From positions 1 to 64,000 of the forward strand of contig CAZDCD010000013.1 of NCBI GenBank assembly GCA_964503885.1: DNA of 64,000 nucleotides. Reading direction: 5' to 3'. Numbering within the stretch: the stretch's first letter is position 1; each line of letters starts with the position of its first letter. Source of the DNA: CAZDCD01 sp964503885. GTDB taxonomy: Bacteria > Bacteroidota > Bacteroidia > Bacteroidales > UBA10428. Made by a program: the position numbers and the translations under genes. The notes beneath the pieces are model-generated. The model worked only from the letters and a program-made list of their open reading frames with translations. It had not been told where the DNA came from and did no database searches. Positions 27,388 to 35,677 of the stretch are shown here, piece after piece.

Positions 27388-28689
27388 ATGAAAAAAAATA
27401 GCATTTATAGCCAGCACATAAACCTAAACCTGAATGTCAGGGGATTGGCACCGTCGGCAACCCTGGCAATCAATGAAAGAAGCGATGCCCTGATAAAGTC
27501 CGGTAAAAAGATTTATAAGCTTGGACTCGGTCAATCGCCGTTTCCTGTTCCCGGGCCTGTCGTAGAGGCGCTCAGGGAAAATGCATTTCAGAAGGATTAT
27601 TTGCCGGTGCGGGGTTTGTACATACTGAGAGAAGCTATAGCGAATTTTAACCGGGATGTGCTGCATGTGGCGTGTTCGCCTGAGAATATCATGATCGGGC
27701 CCGGCTCAAAAGAACTGATATTTATCCTTCAGCTGGTTTATTACGGTGATCTGATCATTCCCACCCCGAGCTGGGTATCCTATGCCCCCCAGGCGAGAAT
27801 TGTAGGGAGGCATGTATATTGGGTTCCCACGGATAAATCGAATAACTGGCGGCTAAGTCCTGAAAAACTTGAACTGATCTGCCGTGCTGATCCAAGTCGG
27901 CCACGAATTGTTATCCTGAATTACCCGTCAAATCCCACAGGCTGCACATATCCGCTGGAAAGACTAAAAAAGCTCGCTCAGGTGGCCAGGAAATACAATA
28001 TTGTATTGGTTTCTGATGAAATCTACGGACTTACCCGGTATGACGGTAAGCATGTTTCGATAGCGCATTATTATCCTGAAGGAACTATAATCAGTAACGG
28101 ATTGAGCAAATGGTGCGGGGCAGGGGGGTGGCGTCTCGGAACATTCACGTTCCCGAAAGCGTTGCGGTGGCTGATGGATGCTATGGCCATTGTGGCCAGC
28201 GAAACATTTACAGCTACTTCTGCTCCTATACAGTACGCTGCCGTAACGGCTTTTAAAGGGGGTCGCTGGCTGGATGAATATCTTGCCGCTTCCAGGAGAA
28301 TACTCAAAGCATTGGGAATCTATTGTGCCGTCGGGTTACATAATTCGGGAATATTCGCCCCGGAACCGGAGGGCGCATTCTACCTTTTTGCCGACTTCGA
28401 ATCGCACAGGGATAAATTGCAGCAGCATGATGTGTTCACTTCTGTGGAGCTATGCAGTAAATTGCTTGAAGATACGGGTGTTGCACTCTTACCGGGAAGT
28501 GATTTCGGACGTCAGCCCGAGGAACTCACGACAAGACTGGCTTATGTGAATTTCGACGGGGAAACAACCCTTAAAGCTGCTGAAGAAGAATACAGGAATA
28601 AAGATATTGACAATCAGTTTCTCAGTAAATATTGCAGCAAAACTGTTGAAGCACTGGGATTTATAAATTCCTGGATAAACGGATTGTAA
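27388..28689 (+). CDS. PLP-dependent aminotransferase, class I/II
   Basis: I place the start at ATG 27388 (MKKNSIYSQHINLN), since the ten codons upstream begin with TTG and look untranslated; this gives 433 residues. Fold-type I motifs are LNYPSNPTGCTY, VSDEIYGLTRYDGKH and SNGLSKWCGAGGWRLG, where the lysine forms the Schiff base with PLP, plus LLPGSDFG and the C-terminal Arg region TTRLAYVNFDG. The amino donor is not evident; aspartate- or aromatic-type specificity is likely by family. It is monocistronic. Confidence 0.88.
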   Translation: MKKNSIYSQHINLNLNVRGLAPSATLAINERSDALIKSGKKIYKLGLGQSPFPVPGPVVEALRENAFQKDYLPVRGLYILREAIANFNRDVLHVACSPENIMIGPGSKELIFILQLVYYGDLIIPTPSWVSYAPQARIVGRHVYWVPTDKSNNWRLSPEKLELICRADPSRPRIVILNYPSNPTGCTYPLERLKKLAQVARKYNIVLVSDEIYGLTRYDGKHVSIAHYYPEGTIISNGLSKWCGAGGWRLGTFTFPKALRWLMDAMAIVASETFTATSAPIQYAAVTAFKGGRWLDEYLAASRRILKALGIYCAVGLHNSGIFAPEPEGAFYLFADFESHRDKLQQHDVFTSVELCSKLLEDTGVALLPGSDFGRQPEELTTRLAYVNFDGETTLKAAEEEYRNKDIDNQFLSKYCSKTVEALGFINSWINGL

Positions 28690-28784
28690 TCTGAAATTCC
28701 TGCTGCATTTCACGTACATCAGTATGTCCGATACATGGATATCGGTATCACTGCTGTAAAACCGTGTAAATAAAAAGTTGGCTG

Positions 28785-29201
28785 TTATTCCTGTAGCGAA
28801 CACTTGTTCAGCACTACATCCATAAGGTAGCCTGAGCAGATACCTTTGACCGAAATTTCCTGTCCTTCTTTTAGGGTATCTGTTCCGGAAACCTCATTGC
28901 TGAACCTGCATAATATGCCGGATATTCCGTCTTCAGTCAGATAAACAGTGACCCCTATTGTATCGGATTGAATAGTTCCTATTCTGCCTGTAATTAAAAT
29001 AATCTTATCGAGGTACCTATCGTTTGCAGCATTCTCATTATTTTCAAATTCAGACAGCAGCGTTACTGCATCAGTCTCAAAGTCGGGTTTATTCGATGCC
29101 ACGCTGGTTTTAGCAGGTCTGAACACATAATTCCATGCCAGAAAAAAAACGATCAGCACAACGACAACCGATGACAATACAATGATGAATTTTTTGGACA
29201 T
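28785..29201 (-). CDS. membrane-anchored OB-fold (tRNA_anti-like) protein
   Basis: The 138-residue protein has a single N-terminal membrane helix (about 5-25) and an OB-fold domain from about 45, with DAVTLLSEFENNENAANDRYLDKII, VTVYLTEDGISGILCRF and EGQEISVKGICSGYLMDVVLNKC. This matches the tRNA_anti-like family of Bacteroidota envelope proteins; despite the name, a role in tRNA binding is not implied for the anchored forms. It is last in the five-gene reverse-strand unit, 12 bases after the YceI gene. Confidence 0.8.
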   Translation of the reverse strand: MSKKFIIVLSSVVVVLIVFFLAWNYVFRPAKTSVASNKPDFETDAVTLLSEFENNENAANDRYLDKIILITGRIGTIQSDTIGVTVYLTEDGISGILCRFSNEVSGTDTLKEGQEISVKGICSGYLMDVVLNKCSLQE

Positions 29202-29213
29202 TACGGTATAAAC

Positions 29214-29759
29214 TTAGTTTGTGGAGTATGGTACATATATATTTACCTCAATTTCTTTGGCGATGTTATCTTCCACGATCGAAGGAATTTCAATGGCATA
29301 TTCTTTCGGAGACACAATGAATTTTGCAGAGGCTGTTAATGATTTTCCATTTACCGTGATTATGCCTGAAGTTGAAATAGATCTGGTTACACCGTGTATT
29401 GTAAGGTCGCCGCTTACCTCAGCCGGGTAAGTACCATCTTTCGTAAAATCCAGTGCCTGCAGGTTGGTTATTTTACCGGTAAAACCGGCTTTTGGCAGCT
29501 TATCCGATTCCATATAGTTCTCATTGAAATGTTCCTGCATCAGGGCTTTTTTAAATTCAAAGGATTTGATCAGCAAGCTGAATTGAAGATTTCCGGTAGC
29601 TGCATCGAGAATGCTTACGACCTGGTTGTTGTGGGCTTCAATATCCTCAACCGGAGTATGGGAAAAAAACCAGATATGGCCGTTTTTAGAGATATATTTC
29701 TGTGAAAATGAAGCATTCACTGTAAGAAGCAGTGAACTAACAAAAATCTGAATTCTCAT
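29214..29759 (-). CDS. YceI-family exported lipid-binding protein
   Basis: The 181-residue protein has a signal peptide ending near ASFS and the YceI lipocalin-like barrel. Visible are SKNGHIWFFSHTPVEDIEAHN, HFNENYMESDKLPKAGFTG and VSGDLTIHGVTRSISTSG. YceI proteins bind polyisoprenoid chains or quinone-like lipids in the periplasm, which suits a neighbourhood of haem c lipoproteins. It lies 55 bases downstream of the DUF5777 gene. Confidence 0.9.
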   Translation of the reverse strand: MRIQIFVSSLLLTVNASFSQKYISKNGHIWFFSHTPVEDIEAHNNQVVSILDAATGNLQFSLLIKSFEFKKALMQEHFNENYMESDKLPKAGFTGKITNLQALDFTKDGTYPAEVSGDLTIHGVTRSISTSGIITVNGKSLTASAKFIVSPKEYAIEIPSIVEDNIAKEIEVNIYVPYSTN

Positions 29760-29814
29760 AGGTAATTCGCAGTTTGTAAATATTAATTAATATACAATTG
29801 ATACGAATTTTTGT

Positions 29815-30702
29815 TCAATATAAGGCAAACACCCTTGAAATATTAAACCCGAAATGAATATCTCCCTTGGTCCAGCTCCCCGTTGTTTCGCCAATGAATC
29901 CTTTTTCGATCATAGCCAGCGAATTGGTAAGATGAAGCTGAAAGACATGACCTCCGGTTTCAATGTCGAAACCAATCGAAAGCGGATTGTAAGTCTTAAG
30001 ACTTCTGAAGTCGTTAATCGGAGGAATGACATAATAATATTCAAAATTTACAGAAACCCGTTTTGTAAGCTTAAACCGGCCGCCCAAACCTATTGACCAC
30101 AGATCATTGGGATCGAGTTCTGTTTTCACGAGATTCCGGTGCAAAAAAGTAGGATTGATCTCGAGTGAAAATCTCTCGTTGAATTTGCGGCCTATCAACA
30201 GCTGGTGAACATAACTCAGCCTGCTCCAGAAGTATACTTTACCGGGAAGATTCAGCTTCAGTGAATTAATGGCAGCAGATGTCATGTATGATATGGATAC
30301 GGGCATTTCCCGGTCTCCGGTGGACTGGCGGAGGATCGAAAACTTCAGAAAACCGTCAAATGTTTTTTCATACGTCCCGCGACCTATGCCAGCCATTACC
30401 CAGTCGGTAATTCCATATTCGAGGCTGAGGTGCGTACTGGCCTGATCGAGTCCCCAAAAGTTATAAGCCCCCGAATTGAGTGTACCAAACCTGTGTGATA
30501 TCCTGAAATCGAGCTGTCCTTCAGTCATGCGTTCGATGGAATGACCGGTTATAATACGTGTGGATTTGAATGTTGCACTGGCATATTCTGTCCCGCTTCC
30601 CGCAGTTTCTTCCAGGAGCTGGTCGATATCCTGGGTTAATGCGTTAATTACAGGCAATATCAGAAAAACCAAGGTATTGAGAAGAAATCGGTTAACATTC
30701 AT
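29815..30702 (-). CDS. DUF5777 outer-membrane beta-barrel protein
   Basis: The 295-residue protein has a signal peptide (cleavage near ALTQ) and amphipathic beta strands to the end. It shows RIITGHSIERMTEGQLDFRISHRFGTLNSG, YNFWGLDQASTHLSLEYGITDW and ISYMTSAAINS, the hallmarks of DUF5777. It begins 13 bases after the stop of the small cytochrome gene. Function is unknown; the recurrent pairing with haem c proteins suggests an outer-membrane partner for them. Confidence 0.85.
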   Translation of the reverse strand: MNVNRFLLNTLVFLILPVINALTQDIDQLLEETAGSGTEYASATFKSTRIITGHSIERMTEGQLDFRISHRFGTLNSGAYNFWGLDQASTHLSLEYGITDWVMAGIGRGTYEKTFDGFLKFSILRQSTGDREMPVSISYMTSAAINSLKLNLPGKVYFWSRLSYVHQLLIGRKFNERFSLEINPTFLHRNLVKTELDPNDLWSIGLGGRFKLTKRVSVNFEYYYVIPPINDFRSLKTYNPLSIGFDIETGGHVFQLHLTNSLAMIEKGFIGETTGSWTKGDIHFGFNISRVFALY

Positions 30703-30715
30703 AGTTCAAGGATGT

Positions 30716-31102
30716 TTAATCGTTAGGAGCACCTGAATCAACCCATTTTTTTATCATAGTTATCGTACAGTCGTCGAGCATTGACGCTCCTTTTGGCATG
30801 GGCGAATAGCCGGGTTTATGGAAAATCGAGCCCACCAGCCGTGAATCATCAGCACGCGCCTTGACATCGGCATAGTCCTCGAGCCTGATATTACCCCCCA
30901 GTGCAGGGGCAGTTATATTGCTGTGGCATGAAATGCAAAAATTGTCGAGCGCCGGTCGGACTGATGATGAATAGTTTATATTAATTGTATCACAAGGGGC
31001 AGCTGACTGCGGATATAAAAATTCTTCACTGTCGTAATAACAACTGCCAAGCGACAGACAGAACAATACGATCGGGACAATGCTTTTTTCCAGGATTTTC
31101 AT
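30716..31102 (-). CDS. monohaem c-type cytochrome lipoprotein
   Basis: I start it at ATG 31102 (MKILEKSIVPIVLFCLSLGSC), giving 128 residues with a lipobox SLGSC; the frame is open further to a TTG at 31162 overlapping the upstream stop. A single CISCH haem-binding site is followed by a likely distal methionine in YSPMPKGASM and a C-terminal KWVDSGAPND. It resembles one domain of the upstream three-site cytochrome, suggesting common origin. Confidence 0.87.
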   Translation of the reverse strand: MKILEKSIVPIVLFCLSLGSCYYDSEEFLYPQSAAPCDTININYSSSVRPALDNFCISCHSNITAPALGGNIRLEDYADVKARADDSRLVGSIFHKPGYSPMPKGASMLDDCTITMIKKWVDSGAPND

Positions 31103-31158
31103 TGATTTTTTCACTGATATATGATAACGACCAGATTTAAATGCATGTGTGAGAATTA

Positions 31159-32181
31159 TCAATTATTTAACCTGCCTTGTTCAATCCACAGTTCGATTTT
31201 CCGGATGCTGCAATTATCAAGCTGTGTGGATGGCGGCATCGCTTTAAAGCCTGCAAGATGCCGGATTGTTCCGGTTAACAGGGGGATGCCGTTACGCAAT
31301 GTTTCAGCATAGGTCTTTATTTGTGCATATCCGTTCAGATTTACTCCTCCATTCAACGAAGCTGAATTATGGCAGGAAACACAATAATTGTCGATGATAG
31401 GCTTAACCCGGGCCGCGAATGCGATAGTACCTGAAGTATCACAAACCGCAGCCGGACAGTTGCTGTTTACGGCACCCTGGTCTATCCATTTCTTGATCAG
31501 TTCTTTCTGAACGGTATTAAGGGCAGGCTTGGGCGGCGGCGGCATAAGGTCTTCCCCGCTGCCGTTAATGGCCTTATATACTTTACTCTCTTCGGCATTG
31601 AATGGCGCCACATGCGGAAAGATTGTGCCAAAACTATTCAACGCGTAAAGCTCGTTGTCCTCCCCCTGTGCCATACCGTCATGGCAACCGGTCATTGAAC
31701 AGTTTGAAATGAAAATCGGCAAAATATGCTGATTAAAACATACCGTGTCCTTGTTTTCAACAATATCTCCGCCGTTGGCTACCGTTCCGCCAGAACAGGA
31801 CGTATTCTCCGCTCCCTGGGCAATCCAGAGGTGGATTATGGTACGCTGTTGCAGGGTTAACGGCCTGTCTGGGGGCATCATATGTTCCCCCCAGATATTC
31901 GTGATCACATTATAAAGAGAGCTGCTTTTCGGGTTTCCGGGATTCACGTAATTCAGTATAGCGTTATAACCGGCTACGCTGAATCCTTCGACACCTGAAC
32001 CAGCGGCATGACACCCTGTGATTCCGCAGGATGTCTGAAGGATCGGAAATACATCGCGTTCAAAACATATGGTGTCGTTTTCATTCTGGAAGAGCGGCTC
32101 ATGAGTACAGGAAAAAAAAGCAGGCATTGAAACACATACCAGTATTGCCAAAGGTAAAATTCCCGAGATACATCTTTTCAT
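31159..32181 (-). CDS. three-site c-type cytochrome lipoprotein with two CX4CH motifs
   Basis: The 340-residue lipoprotein has lipid site Cys25 (AFFSC). Three repeated domains follow, each beginning with a haem-type motif and ending with an MPP segment and a W-I-x-Q-G motif. The motifs are C52GITGCH, C161SMTGCH (both CX4CH) and C267VSCH (normal CXXCH). Probable distal ligands lie in HMMPPDRPL, EDLMPPPPKP and KAMPPSTQL. The first two domains also contain a further Cys pair, so a disulfide is possible. It is the first gene of the unit. An electron-transfer role is likely; whether the CX4CH sites carry haem is unproven. Confidence 0.88.
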   Translation of the reverse strand: MKRCISGILPLAILVCVSMPAFFSCTHEPLFQNENDTICFERDVFPILQTSCGITGCHAAGSGVEGFSVAGYNAILNYVNPGNPKSSSLYNVITNIWGEHMMPPDRPLTLQQRTIIHLWIAQGAENTSCSGGTVANGGDIVENKDTVCFNQHILPIFISNCSMTGCHDGMAQGEDNELYALNSFGTIFPHVAPFNAEESKVYKAINGSGEDLMPPPPKPALNTVQKELIKKWIDQGAVNSNCPAAVCDTSGTIAFAARVKPIIDNYCVSCHNSASLNGGVNLNGYAQIKTYAETLRNGIPLLTGTIRHLAGFKAMPPSTQLDNCSIRKIELWIEQGRLNN

Positions 32182-32319
32182 TGTAATCCAGAATTAATTT
32201 ATGCGACAATTAAAACGGATAACCAGCAGTAACAATTATATCGTGTGAAATTAATGAATAAATTGAATTGTTCATAAATGTTCAAAAAGTTTTAACTCTC
32301 TTCTCAGGTTACTGACAAA

Positions 32320-32350
32320 AAAAGGGAAACCGGTATCCGGTTTCCCTTTT
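32320..32350. terminator. strong hairpin terminator after the HtrA gene
   Basis: Arms AAAAGGGAAACCGG and CCGGTTTCCCTTTT pair perfectly over 14 bases around a 3-base loop TAT. On the minus strand T-residues follow, fitting termination of the HtrA transcript, 41 bases after its stop codon. Confidence 0.85.
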
Positions 32351-32390
32351 GTTTTGTATATTCTGCTCAATGCAATAGCCAGAATGAATG

Positions 32391-33905
32391 CTAATTAAGT
32401 CCAAAGGCATAATACATTTCACCAGGATAATTTTCGTAAATACCTCCCAGAATTACTCCGCCTTTATAGTCCTTCAGGTCGCTCTTCAGTTCTTCCAACG
32501 AAGTGACTTTCTTGTGGTTTACATCGGTGATGATGAAACCCTCATCGATTGAAGTCTGACTTTTCAATGCACCATTATGAATTTCTTTTACGACAACACC
32601 TCCGTCAATGCCCAGTTTTTTTGCTTTTGCCTTATCCAGGGTTTGAAAAGTAGCTCCGAGCAGATCAAGCACATCCTGACTTTCTTTCATGGCCACTTTC
32701 TTTTCTCCTTTGATGTTGGCGAGTGTAACCGCAAAATTCAGTTCCTTACCTTTTCTGTCGACCCGGACATTTACTTTATCTCCCGGATGATGGCGTCCGA
32801 TCTGTTCAAGAAGGTCTGCTGTTTTGATGACATTCACACTGTCAATTCCTGTGATCACGTCACCGATTTTAATTCCTGCTTCACTTGCGGAACTTTTAGC
32901 CATTACGGAATCAACATAAGCGCCTTCGTTGACGTCAAGGTTCTTCTCTTTTGCAAAATCACCGTCAATGCCATGGATCAGTACACCCAGGTATGCCCTC
33001 TGTACCATCCCGTATTTCATAATATCCCTGACAACTTTGCTTACGATATTCGAAGGTATGGCAAAACCATATCCTGAATAAGAACCCGTGGGGCTTGCAA
33101 TTGCCGTATTGATCCCTACCAGTTCACCTTTCAGGTTCACCAGGGCTCCACCGCTGTTTCCGGGATTTATTGCAGCATCAGTCTGAATGAATGCTTCAAT
33201 GGCGGATTTATCATTGATGATATTGATATTTCTGCCTTTGGCACTGACAATTCCCGCAGTAACCGTGGAATTCAGATCGAAAGGATTGCCAATGGCCAGA
33301 ACCCATTCCCCCACTTCAACATTATCTGAGTTGGCAAAAGGCAGTGCTTCAAGACCTTTTTTGCTGATCTGTAAGATCGCCAGGTCGGTTGAGGGATCCG
33401 TCCCGATTACCTTTGCTTTGTATACTTCGTTATCGTAAAGCGAGACTTCAATATCATCCGCACCCGCAACCACATGGTTGTTGGTCACGATATAGCCGTT
33501 CCCGTCGATAATAACACCCGATGCGGCACCCATCTGCACGAAAGGCTTTTCCTTTTCCTTGGGTGCTTCCTGTTTTCTGGGTTCACCAAAGAACTGTCGG
33601 AAGAAATCATCGCCGAAAGGGTCCGGAGAAAAATAATAGCTTTGATTGTTCATGGCTACTTTATTGGTAGTCTTGATATGCACGACAGAATTCATGACTT
33701 TTTTTGAAACTGCCGTAAAATCAAGGGGTATAGTCTCACCATTTTCGTTGACAGTATACACCGCATACTTTACAGGGGCAGCCGGCAGGTTAACCGAAGA
33801 ATGGCCAGCTGTTTTGTCCATGCCTGAATAGACAAAAACGCCTATAGTGAGAGCGCTTCCTAAAACCGAAGCAAGAATAAATTTCATAAAATTTTTCATT
33901 TTCAA
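32391..33905 (-). CDS. periplasmic serine endoprotease, Deg/HtrA family
   Basis: The 504-residue protein has an N-terminal anchor or signal, a trypsin-like domain and two PDZ domains. The catalytic triad lies in VTNNHVVAGADD (His), DPSTDLAIL (Asp) and AINPGNSGGALVN (Ser). The insert after the anchor (SPDPFGDDFFRQFFGEPRKQE) is the typical Q-linker/LA-loop region. It degrades or refolds misfolded envelope proteins. It lies 34 bases after a small unknown gene on the same strand, and both end in FGLN. Confidence 0.95.
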   Translation of the reverse strand: MKMKNFMKFILASVLGSALTIGVFVYSGMDKTAGHSSVNLPAAPVKYAVYTVNENGETIPLDFTAVSKKVMNSVVHIKTTNKVAMNNQSYYFSPDPFGDDFFRQFFGEPRKQEAPKEKEKPFVQMGAASGVIIDGNGYIVTNNHVVAGADDIEVSLYDNEVYKAKVIGTDPSTDLAILQISKKGLEALPFANSDNVEVGEWVLAIGNPFDLNSTVTAGIVSAKGRNINIINDKSAIEAFIQTDAAINPGNSGGALVNLKGELVGINTAIASPTGSYSGYGFAIPSNIVSKVVRDIMKYGMVQRAYLGVLIHGIDGDFAKEKNLDVNEGAYVDSVMAKSSASEAGIKIGDVITGIDSVNVIKTADLLEQIGRHHPGDKVNVRVDRKGKELNFAVTLANIKGEKKVAMKESQDVLDLLGATFQTLDKAKAKKLGIDGGVVVKEIHNGALKSQTSIDEGFIITDVNHKKVTSLEELKSDLKDYKGGVILGGIYENYPGEMYYAFGLN

Positions 33906-33939
33906 ATCCTCCTTATAGATTAAATTTAGTTTATGAATT

Positions 33940-34350
33940 CTAATTGAGTCCGAAATGATAAGGGGTATAATCCAGGACTATCTTAATAAGTCCTCTTCTC
34001 GCAAGCCCGTATGATTTCAGGTTCAGATAATACTTTTTATCCATTTTAATTTCCGATATAAGCACATCGAAATTGCCTCCGGTCAACAAATCATTCTTTA
34101 CCGATTGTACGGTATTTATTGAATATGCTTTTCCTGTTGAGGTATCGACAATCGACTGAATAATAATCTTGTCGGTCATTTGAATCACATGGATTTCTTC
34201 AAGCATAAACCGGCTCTCCGCAAGGATAACAATCATGTGTTTCTTTTTATTCTTGATAACCTTCAAATTATCCAGTTTGAGATCATTATTCTCTCTTGTA
34301 ATGCTAAATCCCTTCCAGCCCATAATCTGATTCAATATACTGTTATTCAT
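33940..34350 (-). CDS. conserved-looking hypothetical protein upstream of htrA
   Basis: The 136-residue protein has no signal peptide or membrane segment. It alternates basic and hydrophobic stretches (KLDNLKVIKNKKKHMIVILAES, EEIHVIQMTDKIIIQSIVD, LISEIKMDKKYYLNLKSYGLARRG). The beta-rich pattern suggests a compact single domain. I do not recognise a family. Its codon use resembles its neighbours, and co-directional spacing of 34 bases with htrA supports a real, co-transcribed gene. Confidence 0.6.
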   Translation of the reverse strand: MNNSILNQIMGWKGFSITRENNDLKLDNLKVIKNKKKHMIVILAESRFMLEEIHVIQMTDKIIIQSIVDTSTGKAYSINTVQSVKNDLLTGGNFDVLISEIKMDKKYYLNLKSYGLARRGLIKIVLDYTPYHFGLN

Positions 34351-34924
34351 ATCTTTCAGCTACATTGATTTATGATTTAACCCATATATGCGCGCATTCG
34401 GCATTTCACTATTGGTTGTTGTATTGCCTGTAACACTCATATTATCATATAATTACTCATAATCACCTTTTGAAATGTAAAATTAGCGTATGCATGCATC
34501 AGTGCAATCTGTTTAATGTTAAAGAATCTTAATCTGTCCGTTAAAAAGTATTAAAATCAATACCTTGTGAATTTCACAGGTCATTACTTTTAACAATTGG
34601 CCTCAGTGTATGTTGCTGCAATTAACATTCTTTTAGAATTTTCCATGATTTTTATCCACAAGTGTGGTATTTTTCCCCGGTTGTATTTCCAGCCTGAAAA
34701 GTCATCCGGCAGGGTAACTTCAATATTCAAAAAGGATTAAGGTAGCATGTGTGATTTTTTGACCGCATCGGTTCATTTTGGTATTGAACTTGACAATCAG
34801 TAGATAGCAATCTTTAGGTTATGAAAAAATTGCAGGTTTCAAGTGAGATTTTTCGATTCACTGCAATTATTCATTTCCATACTGCGAAACGCATGCAGTA
34901 ATTCGTTAATTAAAAAGTAATGCT
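34351..34924. other. divergent intergenic region, no gene seen
   Basis: These 574 AT-rich bases separate the htrA unit (minus) and the SRPBCC gene (plus). One imperfect hairpin lies at 34829-34872 (ATTGC...AGTGA/TCACTGCAAT), 53 bases before the plus-strand ATG. I see no small open frame with coding character and no perfect -7 box. Confidence 0.5.
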
Positions 34925-35614
34925 ATGTTATCAACAAATGCAATTGACCTTGTACTGAATTCGGTTTATGTTCCCCCTCAGGATAGAAATGTAGGTTACG
35001 GAGAGCGTCTTATATCATGTTTATCCGGATTAGTACTGGGTTTTAACGGGATCAGGAAATTCAGAAAAGGCGGATGCTTCCTTTTATTCCCTGCGGGCTA
35101 TCTTTTATGGAGAAGTGCAAGCGGCTTCTGTTATATCAATAAAAGGCTGGGCAGGGATACCACAGAGGCCGTTGGAACTTATGCTTATTCAAGAGATCTT
35201 GTTATCAACAAAAAAAGATCGGATCTGTATAATTTCTGCAAAACCCCTGAAAATTTTCCATTGATCATGAAGCACATCACCAAGGCCGAAAAAACCGGGG
35301 ATAACACATACAGGTTGACTTCGGTATTCTGGGACCAGGCATTGAACTGGAATGCCGAAATACTTCAGGATGTTCCTGATAAACGGATCATATGGCGGTC
35401 ATTACCCCCTTTTGAAGTGGAGAATTATGGTCTCATTGAGTTTTTTGATCAGCCGTCGGGAAAAGGCACGGAGATGAGGATCATTTTCGTGTATAAGCCT
35501 TCCGATACACTTATTGGTAAAACTGTGGGCAAAGTGCTCAACCTGGGCTTTACCAGAAAGATCAACCAGGACCTTGATGATTTTAAACAATTTATGGAAA
35601 ACAACCGGGTCTGA
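34925..35614 (+). CDS. DUF2892-SRPBCC (polyketide cyclase-like) protein
   Basis: The 229-residue protein has an N-terminal hydrophobic DUF2892-like segment (GYGERLISCLSGLVLGFNGIRK then a second helix GCFLLFPAGYLLW), followed from about residue 80 by an SRPBCC helix-grip domain (SRDLVINKKRSDLYNFCKTPEN, NWNAEILQDVPDKRIIWRS, GKGTEMRIIFVYKP). Such proteins bind hydrophobic ligands; relatives are often stress-induced. The gene stands alone. Confidence 0.82.
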   Translation: MLSTNAIDLVLNSVYVPPQDRNVGYGERLISCLSGLVLGFNGIRKFRKGGCFLLFPAGYLLWRSASGFCYINKRLGRDTTEAVGTYAYSRDLVINKKRSDLYNFCKTPENFPLIMKHITKAEKTGDNTYRLTSVFWDQALNWNAEILQDVPDKRIIWRSLPPFEVENYGLIEFFDQPSGKGTEMRIIFVYKPSDTLIGKTVGKVLNLGFTRKINQDLDDFKQFMENNRV

Positions 35615-35677
35615 AAGGATCATGAACAGATACCATCAGGAAGAGTCTTCACTAATCCGGCATGAAGGAACAAGGCG

